Assembly: GCA_025667525.1 (NCBI GenBank)
Contig: CM046876.1
Location: 480,272,557 to 480,336,556, forward strand
Reading direction: 5' to 3'
Source of the DNA: Glebionis coronaria
Lineage: Eukaryota; Streptophyta; Magnoliopsida; Asterales; Asteraceae
DNA: 64,000 bases
Shown: piece by piece, positions 17,453 through 29,525 of the stretch
Layout: every line of letters begins with the position of its first letter
Numbering within the stretch: position 1 is the first letter of the stretch
Notes under the pieces: model-generated
Database searches by the model: none
The model's input: only the letters and a program-made list of their open reading frames with translations
Told to the model about the DNA's origin: nothing
Program-made: the position numbers and the translations under genes

Positions 17453-19618
17453 GAGGTCACTCCAAATTTACAAAGTCCTAATCTAGCATGTTAGATCTTG
17501 TTCTTGAGCTCGTAGTCCACTTTCTCTTTTCTTCTTTATCTTTTCTTCTTTTTGTGAATATGTGTTGAATAATATCAGGCTTTTGCTTGGAACATGTTCT
17601 TTTGGCCTTTCACGTGTAATCTTTATCTTCTTGTGATGTTCGCCTCTTCATGACTTCATGTCCCACACACCTATCCTTTGTTGAATTCTTGAAAGTTTCA
17701 GAGTCGATACAGCGGAAGACTTTTAGGTCATACTTTCTTGAATTTGCAGAAATATTTGATGCAGAAGGAATAAGTATGTGAGGACGAGTTCTACTGGTAC
17801 ACCGCAACGCCACCGTCTTCAAATGCCGCAACATAACAAGACACGAACGAAATGGCTTAGAACATTTCATTCTATATCGGTAGCATTTTACCTCCGGTCG
17901 GTGAAGACCGTTGGACGATATTAGATATCGTACCTATGATGGATAGTTTCAATTAAGTAACTTCCTGACAGGATTTCTCGGGTAAACCCTTTCTCTTTAT
18001 TCGACGATCACTAAGCTTGACTGCGAACATAAAGAGTGAATCACTTGGATAAATCATCCTTGTGATTGAAGCCGTCAATTCATGAAACCTGGAACAAGTG
18101 AATTTCAATTAAGATATTCACCATCGTTGCTTTCCAGTTTTCACGAGCTTGATTCAAATAGAATCTTGCTTGTCACCTACCAAGTGCTGTTTGATGTTAA
18201 CACTAGAAGGATTTCCACTCGTCACTGTGAACACTAAAGAGTGTCCCTCTGAGTGTTCTGGAAAGATCATACGATAATGTGTAGTGGTCTGGAACGAGTT
18301 TAAGTTCAATTAAGAAATAAACTACTGTTTCTTTCCATTTTTCACAAGATTGGTTCTTAAAGAACCGCACGTGTCACCTACCATGAGCTTGTTTGATGTT
18401 GGCTCAAGCAGGATTTCCATCTTCATTGTAGTACTTGCGTATTACTCGGATGTTCTGGCAATATTACAAGGATACTGCGTAGGACTCATAAAGATCTCTT
18501 ACTTTTCACAGTGTGTGAAGAAGCAAAGAATAAATGGAAAATGTCCTAATGAGACTTTCGATGATCTCGTGGCTCTAGACTCGATAGTGCGTTTTTATTT
18601 AGTGAGCGATGGCTGGAGAGGATTGCCACCAATTCAATATCAGTCTATTCGGGGAGTGAATAAACCAATAGATAACGTGTTGAACTCCGTGTGACTAAAA
18701 CAAACATCTTTTGAGAGATATTTGAGTTTGCTGGGATGGGTTTTGCATTGCATCACTGGGTCCATGATGTATATCTTCAATATCAAGAATCATTGAAAAA
18801 ATGACCTCAATAGCATATGTATTGACCCAGTTTCTGCCTAAGGTTGTAAGGAGGGCTTCTTTCTGTACACCCTTTATCTTTACAATTCTTTTTCATTCTT
18901 CAACCCCTTGCTTACCAATATGTCATAACTAGCACCTTGTTGTGATTGTTCCAGTGCTAACTTAAGTACTTGGTCGGCATTCAGCTACGTTCACAATCTT
19001 TCTCCATCTTTCCTAAGGACTACTAATTCTATCTAGGGAATTGTCCTTGGGAAGATTCCATCGGTTCTAATGAATCATTGGACTAATACCTAATCCTACC
19101 ACCCTTTTGTCACTACATCCGTTGTGAATTAAGTGTGTTTTGGGTAAGTATTGTCACCATGAAAAATCCTTGAAAAATCACTTAAAGCACTTGTGATATT
19201 ATAATCAATGTTTTTGTGCCTTAAGTGTTTTGTTCATCAAAAACGCTCCCCCTTAACATGTGCATTACACATATTAAGTTGGTTTATCTCTTAAGCCTTT
19301 TTCATTGTTTCCCATTTTCTCCCCTTTTCCAAAATGTTAACCATCAATATTTTGGATATTAATGGATTAACCGGTCTTTGGGTAATAAAATGAAATTAGA
19401 TGCTGGCCAAAGAACATATTAATGCTCCCCCTCAAATTAATGAGGGTTAGTTGTAGTGCTCGAGTACGATATGTTTGAAAGATTTAGAATCTCGAGAGAA
19501 ATTCTGGAAAAATATCATACTTTTACACTACAACATTCCACAAAAGCTGATTATACATAAATTAACATATTCACAGTAATAGACATATGGAGTTGACCTG
19601 TTATAAGACGATCCATAA
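17453..19618 (-). other. Long 3' non-coding region of copia D
   Basis: About 2.2 kb with no convincing ORF between the extra ORF and the polypurine tract. It is homologous nearly throughout to 59636-61700 of copia F. It holds an internal diverged direct duplication (about 18090-18280 and 18290-18480, both with TTTCCA...CACGAGCTTG- and GTCACCTACCA-like blocks) kept in both elements. Function unknown. Confidence 0.7.
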
Positions 19619-22600
19619 TTAAATGGATCGTTCCGTGAACCTATTGTGAGCTCCATATGGTCTTCCACCTACGAATCGTTCCACACTTCGTAGCAGCTGG
19701 CGCTTCCTTAAGAGTTCCTCGATCTTTTTGATCGCGTACTTAGCTCCCTTTTTGCACTGTCTCGTCCAGGTGTACTTGACTGCTGGAAGTGGTAGGTCGG
19801 CATTGAGAACCCTCAGATCATCTCGAACATGCTTGAGCGTACCAGCATTGAATTTGTGCAGTTCGAAGAATCGCATAAACTGCATGACGCCGGTCTCATT
19901 TGGATAAAATATCCCTGCTTCCGGTGTCGTGGTCCCCATGTAAGGCTTCTTGTTCTTGTGAAAATTACTGGGCGGAGTTGTATGGGGACGTTCTAAGTTT
20001 AGCTGCTTTATATAGCTCTCCACCCCAAGTTGAAAATCTTCCACCCGGTTTTGGATGACAATTTTTCTTGCATATTGACGAAGGTTGGAGCTCAATGCAA
20101 TGACAATCTCAGGTAGTAAATGGTCGACTTTTTCCTGAGCCAATAAAAACAGAAGATCTTCGATGTCTTCAAGTTGAATGTATTGGAGATCACTTTCGTC
20201 AATTCGGTATTCTTTCTCATCAGTACGTTTGAACACGATTAAATTCAAGTAATCATAACCGAATACAGTCTGAGTGGTTTCTCCTTGAATGCTTTTAATT
20301 CTGTGAGCTGAGACAATAGAAGAACCTCTCTTTGGACGATGGAAGTGATTGTAAGCTAACCTTTTCTTTGCATTCCAGTGAGAGATGCCAAGTGATGCAA
20401 AAGTATCTTAAAACTTGAGTAGTTTCCTTCTCCATAACGCATCAGGTACTTTATATTTGATCCATGGTACGTTCTCCAGATTAACAGCCTTGAGCATAGT
20501 AAGTGATGTGGCATATTTCTTCGCGCCTTTTTCAAGATACTCAAGATCATGAGATACAAAGTGCTCTACTGGAATCGTTGTAGAACCGGAGATGACTGTG
20601 GGTGTAAGAGGTCATAACACTGGAGTCTGAATTCCCGTAATCGTCGCTCTCATTGCCTTTGTAAGCTCATTTAAGTGATATTATGCCTCATTATGGCTGA
20701 TCCTCAAGGTATCAAAGAAGTCCACATCTGCGGCTGCTATCTTGATAAGATCTGGAGTCATTGTCGGTTTGCCATGATGATACCTTAGAAAGGCCGAGAA
20801 ATCGATAGGATTGTTTAGGTATTGAGTGAGCTCCATTTCAGTTGTTGTGGCAAAAGGATGTTGTGGTGCTGCATTTGTAAGCCCGAGTTGCTCTTGTACC
20901 GTGTCATCGATGATAAGAGATTCAGTAAACGTTATTTCTGGCACATTTAAGTCTTCAACTTCCATATCAGAGTTGTGTTGATCTTCATATGGTGTTGAAG
21001 GTTGTTCTTGTGTCACCGGTATATCATCATTAGGCATAGAGACTGGAATTTTGTCTTCTATCATTGACCCTGTGGGATCTTCTTCATGCGTAGACACAGG
21101 AATTTCGTCTTCTTGCATATGTTCTACAGATTCATTGTGAGAAGCAGTAGTAGAAACTGGTTCAGTAGATATACATGTGTCAATATGCTGAGATTCTGGT
21201 ACAGTAGAGTCCACCGTGTTTTCTGCGGTTTCAGCAACGCTTTCTTCAGCTTCCTCAATACCTTTCTCAGTTGCCTTATCACCTTCATCCTTATTTGACT
21301 CGTCGGCATTCGTACCCGTTTTATCATTCTTGTCACCCTCTTTGGTTCCATTCCCGTCTTCATTATCATCATCATCATTATCATCCTCATCTGTATCCTC
21401 GTCCTCATCTTCATCTTCATCCTTATCCGTTTCTTCCTCATCCTCTTCTTCCTCATTCTCTTCTTCCTTATCCTCTTCCTCATTTTGATCATTTTCACCA
21501 TCATCCTCATCACCGTTACCCTCTTTATCTGCCTCCTCGAGCTCTTCTTCATCCTCAGACTCAGAGTCTTCAGTGTCTGCAGGTGTATCTTTAATGATTG
21601 CTTTGTTGAGATATTGCAGAACTTTGCGTTTATATTTCGATTTACTAGTCCTCATATCTTTCAGTCATGTCTGCAACAATTTCATTAGTTGAAAAGTAGA
21701 TAAACCAGTACCGAAAAGAGTTGGTAGCTCCTGATCAACATATGACTTTACTTCTCGTCGAATGATGTTGGTCATCTTCTTATTAATTGACCTAAGAAAG
21801 GAAGCATTCTCTTTGTCACGAGTTTTCTTTTCTCCAAGAAATGTTTTGTGTTGTTCTTTAAGTTTAGACACGCTGTCGGATATTTTCTTAAGTGTAGGCT
21901 CATCAGGTTGCGGTTCCTTGAGAGTTTGTGTGTCAGGAGTGGTGAATCTTTCAGTCAGTGCAGCTATTTGTTTAGCTTGAGCCTCCAGCTGTTGTTGAAG
22001 AGACTGAATCAGTGGATCACTGACTGTGAGGAATGGGTTGGAGGTGGATGATACTTTTTGTACTGATGGTGGAGGTGTAACCATGAGTGTTAAAGTGGTG
22101 GTGGATGATACGGGTTGTTCAAGGATAGGTGATGGTGTAGATTCAGCTATTGGGGCGGTAGTTGATACAGGTTGTTCAGCTATTGATGACGGTGTAGATT
22201 CAGTAGTTGGGGTGGTAGTTGATACCGGTTGTTCAACAGGTACTGGTGTGATAGCTGGTGTTATGACATCAGTGATGACCGGGGTGGATAGTGGTGGAAT
22301 GGTAGTTGATGTAACAGAAGTTATAGGAACATCCACCATGTTTTCATTTGTTGATGGATTAGTATTTGTAACCTCGACACCCTCCCTTCAAAATTAAGAT
22401 ATTTCATAACATCATCAGAGCCTGGAATGAGAGTTGCGTGAGCATCGTCGTTAATCACAGTGTTAGTTGGTTCCGGTAAAGATGTGGTGATATTAACATC
22501 ATGATACAACAAATTTGTATCTGTGTTTTCATTGCTAGCACCCTCTTCACTCTGCTCACGACTTTCAAAATGGAAGTTATCAGCATCTTCATCGTTAGCA

Positions 22601-23910
22601 TCTTCATCGTTAGGATCTTCATAGAAGGCAATATCGGCATCAGGATTACCAAATTCCTCTAAGTCCTCAAACAGTCTTGAGCCTGATCCTATGGATGTTG
22701 CAAAAGCCTCTTCTCTGCTTTGTTGAAGAGTAATACGCAGTCGTTTGGCTTCAGAAATGGTTTGTTGAGCTGGTTCATCTGGAGCAACAATTGCTTCTTT
22801 ACCTTTGGTGTGCTTTGCTTTCTTTGGCTTTCTGAGTGGTACTTCTTCCTGTTCATTATCAGTATGGATCATCTCATCTGCATCATCTTCATCAACTATT
22901 TGCAATTTCCCTGTGCCTTTATCTTTGGAGGAAGCAGTCGATTGGCGCTTTGAAACTCTTTTCTTTCGTTTACCTTTTTGCTTCTCTAAGGGAAGTGAAT
23001 TTGCTCGTCGAAACTGTGTGTCAATATCGTGGAGCATCTCTTGATATTTATCACTTTCCTTGATTCCTTCATTGATCATTGTGTCAGGTACTAGAGCTGG
23101 ACGTAATGAATACTTTGTGGATTGAGTATCCGTATTCATTTGTAGAATCACATAGTCATCATCTTTTGTGTGGTAGAAGAAATTCCCCCGAGTATCATTG
23201 TTTGGGTCACTCTTCATAAAGTGATTGATGATGAGCTTGGTGAATCTTGGGAATGGAAGATGCACGGATTTCTTCTTGGTTCCAGTAAACTGATAACAAA
23301 ATTCTTGCCAGAGAAGGAGTGCATAGTCCACTTTAGATGCCGTGTAAAGTCCCCAAAATATGTAAGCCTGAGGTGGTCTCATTACGTCGGAACCCCGAGT
23401 CTTTGGAGTAAGACATTTGACAATGATGGTGATAAGTGCTTTCCAGGGTTGCCCTATGTGTGATGTATTGAACTGGGATAGGTTGTGGATTTCACCTTCA
23501 TAATTCAGAGCACGAATGACTCAAAACAATTCCTCGTTGTTTGGGTTAGCCACAAAGTGTTCACCTTTTGCTAACTTAGGAAAGTTAAACAGTTGCCTAA
23601 AGATGCTCAAGTTAAGTACCATTGGCATTTTGTTTAGTTGGAATGAGACAGTCTTTTTAGACAGTTGACTCTGTGAAAGTGTTGCAGTGGTCCAGAACTC
23701 GTGCATGTAGACTTCGGGAACAGAGGCAGTAAGTCTGAATACATCTTTGATAGGTGAAATATCAAGGATATTCGTGGCGATTTTGAAAGCTTCTAAAGAA
23801 GGATCAAAATCCTCTTACAAACGAGAGTTGTTCTCAGCATATGGTAGCATGTTGCTGAGTCAAACAAGTTTGAGATCACGTTGCCGTTGTTTTTCTTCTG
23901 TGATCGACAT
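19619..23910 (-). pseudogene. Extra 3' ORF of copia D, about 1,430 codons
   Basis: Starts at the ATG at 23910 (MSITEEKQ) and can be followed to the stop at 19619. The frame carries at least six nonsense codons (two before 23800, others near 23520, 21665, 20690 and 20620, and one near 20410) and one 1-nt deletion near 22384. In order: an N-terminal domain (VYMHEFW, WKALITIIVKCLTPKT, DYALLLWQEF, LPFPRFTKL); a basic stretch (KQKGKRKKR) that could be a nuclear signal; acidic and Thr/Pro/Val-rich repeats; a coiled-coil-like part near 21700-21900; a long Asp/Glu tract (21340-21580); and a conserved C-terminal domain (EDIEDLLFLL, VIQNRVEDFQLGVESY, RSVERFVGGRPYG). I recognise the terminal domains from Asteraceae copia polyproteins. 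Function unknown. Confidence 0.75.
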
Positions 23911-25891
23911 CTTCCTGCTTAGATGACATAAACACAAATGATATACACTAACATATATATTTTAAATCCATGTCAAGCTGTAGCATTAGCAGTAACACAC
24001 GACAATCATTAGCGCATTACATTAATTGAACAACTATAACTTGATCACGGCACATGTCTATAGGTGCCACCTATCGTAATACTAGCATGACAATCCTATT
24101 ACTCATCACAATCTTATAGTGTTAACATAATACTATAAGCTATCACAATGTTTACCAAGACTACTCATCGCAAGCTTTCCAGTCATCAGAATTATAAGTT
24201 CCTCACAATCCTAAATCCATCGCAATCTAACCATCCATCGTAATCCTACAACCATCGCAATGTGTAACCATCGCAATGTGTAACCATCGCAATCCTATCG
24301 CAATCCTGTCCTATCGCAATCACACAGTCATCGCAATATTTCTATTTCCATCGCAATGTTGAAAAAACTATCGCAATATGTCCCCATCGCAATACCATTA
24401 CGATACCATCGCAATGATGCATCGGAATGCACCATCGCAATATGCCATCGCAATGTGTCATCGTAATGACCCATCGCAATGAGCCATCGCAATGAGCCAT
24501 CGGAATGACCCATCGCAATAACCCATCGCAATGAGCCATGGGAATGACTCATCGCAATGACCATGCATCGCAATGTTGTGTCGCAATGTTCATCGCAATC
24601 CGAGACAGGGATTCGATCTTAAGTTTGACTTTACGATTCCTGGACTTTGGCAATGTTTTAATCAAAACTGGGCAAGACCTATGTGCATCTAGGTAATCTA
24701 AACATATCCCACTAATCAATTTACATTTTCATCTCTAAAACTCAAAAACCCTAATTTTGATTAATTATGATCTCGGGTTGTTTGTGTATGTTTTAAGATG
24801 AGACATGTGATAAGAGTTAAAGCATGAGACGATACCTAGATGGATGAACGGAGTGCAAGCAATCAAAAATCAAATTGGTATGATGAAGGTGTGTTAATGG
24901 TGGTTGTGTTTGTGTTTTGTGTGTTTTTGCGATGAAGAAAAACAGGAGTGGGGGGGAGTATATAGTGTTGACTTGGTCAATGGGTGTTATACCATTTGAC
25001 ACTTTTAACCCCTTAAATGCAAAATTGAAAACGTAGTCCCCTCGTTAGACATGTTAGTTAAGAAACACTTGGATTACCAAGTGATTTAACACAGTACTAA
25101 CCCGTAACGTCTTAATGTTAAAAAACAAACACAATCATATACACTTAACGCTTAAGTGCAAACAACACCTAGTCCTCAAACTATATTCCACACAAAGCAC
25201 ACTTAGCAAATAATTATGACGAAGATCGGTTTATATTTTCTGAAAAACCCTTTTTAAAGATCAATTTTAATTCCAAAACATTTAATAATTGCTCCCCCTT
25301 AAACACGGACCCGTTTTCTATTTAAAGAGTTGTAGTCAATGATTTTAAAGAAGCAAATATCCATGAAGACATTTCCCGTTTTAGTGATTTTATGGAACGA
25401 TTCTGGTGGCAATAAGATTTCTCTTATTTTTACAAAATAAGTGCACTGAAACGTACACTAATTTGTGTTAGACCAAGTTATAAAGTAAACTTGATCCCGT
25501 ACAAGGTTTTTAAGTAAACCTTGCCCGAGAAACTTAATTCCCGTTGTGAGCCAACGTTTTCGTAACAAATACGTGACTTTAATGCGAAAAGCGGGTTGAA
25601 GTCTGAAATAACTACAAGCCATATGGGCATGTTTTAAAATATGTACAGCTTTTATACGGACTCTATTTATGGCGCCGTGTCAATTTTAATCGACATTTCT
25701 AAGGCCGTAAATATTACCGTACTAAAAGACATGCCCTTTTTAAATTGAAAAATATTTTTGGATTTTCTTTATTTTATATTTTTTATGGTTTTTGTATGTT
25801 TTATATTTTGTAATTTTCTTTTGGTGGTTTAAATATATACGATAATATACAAGATCACGATCAAAGGATACTCTAGAATAGTTTACCACTA
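23911..25891. other. Non-coding spacer between pol and extra ORF in copia D
   Basis: No ORF. It contains the ATCGCAATG minisatellite at 24226-24600 and AT-rich flanks. Confidence 0.65.
24226..24600. repeat. CATCGCAATG minisatellite, about 25-30 units
   Basis: Degenerate 10-16-nt units with core ATCGCAATG or ATCGGAATG. The related core ATCGGAATG is arrayed in D's leader (34270-34610), and the mixed form in C's leader (35640-35925). Confidence 0.85.
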
Positions 25892-26351
25892 CTATTCTTC
25901 ATATTCTTCTGCCAACGCCTTAAGTGTCGCTGGTGAGAATGATTTCATGCCTAGCTTTTCGATAAAAAACTCGATACGTCCTCGATCTAAGGCCTTTGTG
26001 AATATATCTACCAGCTGATACTCAGTGTTGACGAAGTACAGTTCGATCACTCCATTTTCCACTTGCTCTTTGATGAAGTGATAGTGTATGTCAATGTGCT
26101 TTGCCCGAGAATGTTGAACGTAGTTGCAGCACAGAGCAATTGCACTTTTGTTATCACAGTACATCGGGATTTTGTTGAAGCCAAGACCGTAGTCAGTTAA
26201 TTGTGATCTCATCAAAAGAACTTGAGCATAACAACCGGACATCGCAATGTATTCAGCCTCTGTACTTGATATCACAACGCTTTTCTGCCTTTTAGATGCC
26301 CAACTAACAAGTCTATCTCCAAGAAGTTGCACACTGCCAAAAGTGCTACGT
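25892..26351 (-). pseudogene. Copia D RNase H
   Basis: About 147 codons with [22 protein letters not shown], the acidic SSTEAEY site, [10 protein letters not shown] and [14 protein letters not shown], ending with a stop at 25892. It removes RNA from the RNA/DNA hybrid. The domain itself is open, but it is separated from RT by a frameshift near 26390. Confidence 0.85.
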
Positions 26352-27496
26352 CTAGTATCTTGACACCCAGCATAATCCGCATCTGTATGAGATTAGTGCA
26401 ATAGAGAAATCCTTCGGATACCACAAACCACGATTAAGAGTTCCTTTAAGATACTGAAAGATCCTTTTCACAACATGTAAGTGCTTTTCGGTAGGCCGAG
26501 CCTGATACCGGGCACACATGCATATAGCAAATTGCAAATCAGGCCTGCTAGCAGTCAGATAGAGAAGGGTGCCGATCATTCCACGGTAAAGTTTAGGATC
26601 GACAGCTATCCCTTCCTTATCTTCATCTAACTTGGATCTCTCCACCATTGGAGTATCCACGGGGTCACAATTTTCAAAGTGATACTTCTTTAGTGATTCA
26701 AGAGCAAATTTGGATTCATTAATAAAGATGCCTCTGGGATTTTGAGAAATTTGTAACCCTAAGACAAATGAAATTTTTCCCATCATCGACATCTTAAAAC
26801 ATGTGGACATAATTTTTTCAAAATGGTCAGACAGTCTTTGAGTAGTGGCAGCAAATATTATATCATCAACATAAATTTGTACCAGTATCATGTCGTTGTC
26901 CTACTTGAGAATAAATAATGTTAGGTCCACTTTGCCTTTGGAGAAGCCTTTCGAGATGAGATACGACGATAGGAGATCGTACCACGCGCGTGGAGCTTGT
27001 TTCAACCTATAAAGAGCCTTCTTGAGCTTGTACACGTGATTAGGATACTCCGAGTTGACGAATCCATTCGGCTGGCTTACATAGACATCTTCCCTTATTT
27101 CACCATTAAGAAATGTCATCTTAACATCCATTTGGTAGATGATCATGTTCATGTGAGTATCATAAGCAAGGAATAGTCTAATTGCCTCCAATCGTGCAAA
27201 GGAGCAAAGGATTCTTCAAAATCAATACCCAAAGCTTGTTTGTAACCTCTAGCAACCAATCTAGCTTTGTTCTTCAGCACTCCACCTAACTCATCGAGTT
27301 TAACCTTATATACCCACAACAATGTAAGGATTTCAACGTTGCTGGGTAAAGGAACTAATTCCCACACTTCAAGACGTTGAAATTCATTAAGTTCATCTTG
27401 CATGGCTTCAATCCAAGATGATTTAGTCATGGCTTGTTGCCAGTTTTTTAGGTTCAGTATCGAAAAGAAATGCATCAAAGTAGCAATATAATGCAT
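26352..27496 (-). pseudogene. Copia D reverse transcriptase
   Basis: Minus-strand blocks in order: [56 protein letters not shown] and the intact polymerase motif YVDDIIFA (about 26850-26875), then SRPDLQFAICMCARYQ. The catalytic Asp residues are present, but frameshifts lie near 27195 and 26390 and a TAG near 26898, so no full enzyme can be made. Neighbours are integrase upstream and RNase H downstream, the copia order. Confidence 0.85.
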
Positions 27497-28929
27497 GTTC
27501 TTGGAGTTGGTGGCGTGTTAAGACTGGTCGATCGATGTCACCAATAATATTACAGATTGGGTGATCCTTTGTCCATTTTGTGTTGTGAGTTTCAATCCGT
27601 GGTGGTCGGGAGTGAACGATTACAGGAGCTTCCTCTGAGATAGACGCGCCGTTAGGGTTTTCAGGTATTTGTGAACCAAAGAAAGGAAGCTCTTGTAAGT
27701 GAGCAATTTCCAAATCGTGATCATAGTGATCCTCTTCAACATCATTAGGAACGAGCGGGGGTGATGATTCAGGTGTAGTTTGTGAATTGATGGGGGATGG
27801 GACATCTGGTTCAATGGTAACAGTAGATGTCTCGGACTGATTTCCATTATCTTGAGCAACAACTTCGAGAAACGGAGCTACTGCTGCAGGTGCTGGAGAA
27901 TCCTTACTAGGTGGATCAAAGAATTCATCAAACATAGGTTGAAATAACTCATCCCACTCGGGCCTTGTAGGTGGTATGAATGATGGAGAAGTAGGATTGT
28001 TAGGAGTTAATCCGGAACTAATCGTACCGGTTCCCATCTCATGTAAAGCGGGTGCAGAGCTGTGTTGCTCAGAAGCCATTGCTGTCAGCTCATCAAAATA
28101 GGCATCCAAAGTTTCTACTATTTTGCCAATACGACGGTTATAAATTCGGTAAGCTTTCTTTGCAGGTGAATAACCAATGAAAATTCCAATATCAGCTTTC
28201 GGTTGAAGTTTTCCCAAATTATCACTATTTGTATTTGGATAACACAGTGCACCAAACATGAAGAAATGAAATATCGGGTTTGTGTCCATGAAGTAGCTCA
28301 TATGGAGTTTTACCATGGCGTTTACGAATGATGGAGCGGCTTTGGGTATAACATGCGGTTGCCACTGCTTCAGCCCATAAGAATAAAGGAGCATTCGCAT
28401 AAATCAACATAGTTCTAGAAGCTTCCATAAGTGTACGGTTACGTCTTTCCACGACACCGTTTTGATGTGGAGTGCGAGCAACAGAAGTTTCATGTGAAAT
28501 ATCGACCTTTTCATAATAGTCTCGTAGAGTTTGATTAACGAACTCAGTTCCATTATCAGTGCGAATGCGACGAACAGTAGCATTAAGACGTACTTGGATC
28601 ATCTTTAAGAAAGTAATAATATACTTTGGTGCTTGATCCTTGGATGCTAAAAATTTTACCCATGTAAACCTTGAGAAATCATCCACCATGACGAGGATGT
28701 ATTTTCTACCACTCACACTAGCGGTACGCATTGGTCCGCAAAGATCCATGTGCAAAAGATACAGTGGTTCTTGGTTGGTGTCTTCAGCTTTAGGTTTGTA
28801 TGATTTCTTGGTGCTTTTCCCCAAAGAACACGCGGAACATAAATGATCCTTGTCGAACTTAAGTTTTGGAAGACCAAGAACAAGTTCATTTTTAGTCAAA
28901 TGGTTTATAGCATCAAAGTTAAGATGAGA
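27497..28929 (-). pseudogene. Copia D integrase
   Basis: Inserts cDNA into the host chromosome. The HHCC finger ends in CSACSLGK; the core has all three acidic residues in context (HMDLCGPM, RTDNGTEF, VVERRNR). The C-terminal part holds KADIGIFIGY and a Ser/Pro-rich linker. A frameshift near 28250 separates the core from the C-terminal part and another near 27460 precedes RT. A stop at about 28930 separates it from the protease segment. Confidence 0.85.
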
Positions 28930-29355
28930 TTACCGACGATGCCACAACCATGACTTGGTCTTAGATGCTTTGGAAAGAAGGCATACAGGAGAGGTGGCCA
29001 TCATGTTTTGAATGGACAGTGTGTAGAGATTATCCCCTCGAGAACCCTTTAACAAATCATTTCCTACAAGATCGCGAATAAAGCAAGTATGTTGTCGAAA
29101 AGCCACCTCAAGGTTTGAATCGCAAAATTGTCCCACTGAAAATAAATTGTGACCAAGTCCCTCCACATAATATACCCTTGAAATCGTAACATTCCCAATT
29201 TGGTATTCACCATAACCCATGATCTTCTCAATATGGTTGTTGCCGAATTTAACCGTTCCTAGAAACTTGCTGATGAAACTTCTGAGCATCGAGCGATCTC
29301 CAGTCATATGCTTTGAGCATCCAGAGTCCAAGTACCAGAGGATGATTTGGACCAC
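28930..29355 (-). pseudogene. Copia D protease and pre-integrase domain
   Basis: Active site LDSGCSKHMTG near the start, typical of copia aspartic proteases, then GNVTISRVYYVEGLGHNLFSVGQFC and the pre-integrase LWHRR at the end. Frame differs from the upstream gag-linker (frameshift near 29360). Confidence 0.85.
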
Positions 29356-29525
29356 CTGAAAATATCACCAGACAAAGATGATGTATCGAAATCTAGTAGT
29401 TCCTCTGTGTTAGCAGGTACAGATATATTTATCTTAGATTTGCTAACCGAAGAATTCTTAGGCTTCCAAATTTGCTTCCTAAATGCCGGCTTAGATTCTA
29501 GTTGTCTAAGATCCTGAGGTACTTC

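Noticed and set aside
21086..21688. Ser/His-rich plus-strand ORFs
   Set aside because: Antisense shadows of the Asp/Glu tract in the extra ORF of copia D.
24226..24600. CRISPR-like array
   Set aside because: Units are 10-16 nt, degenerate and contiguous with no spacers, in a plant retroelement.
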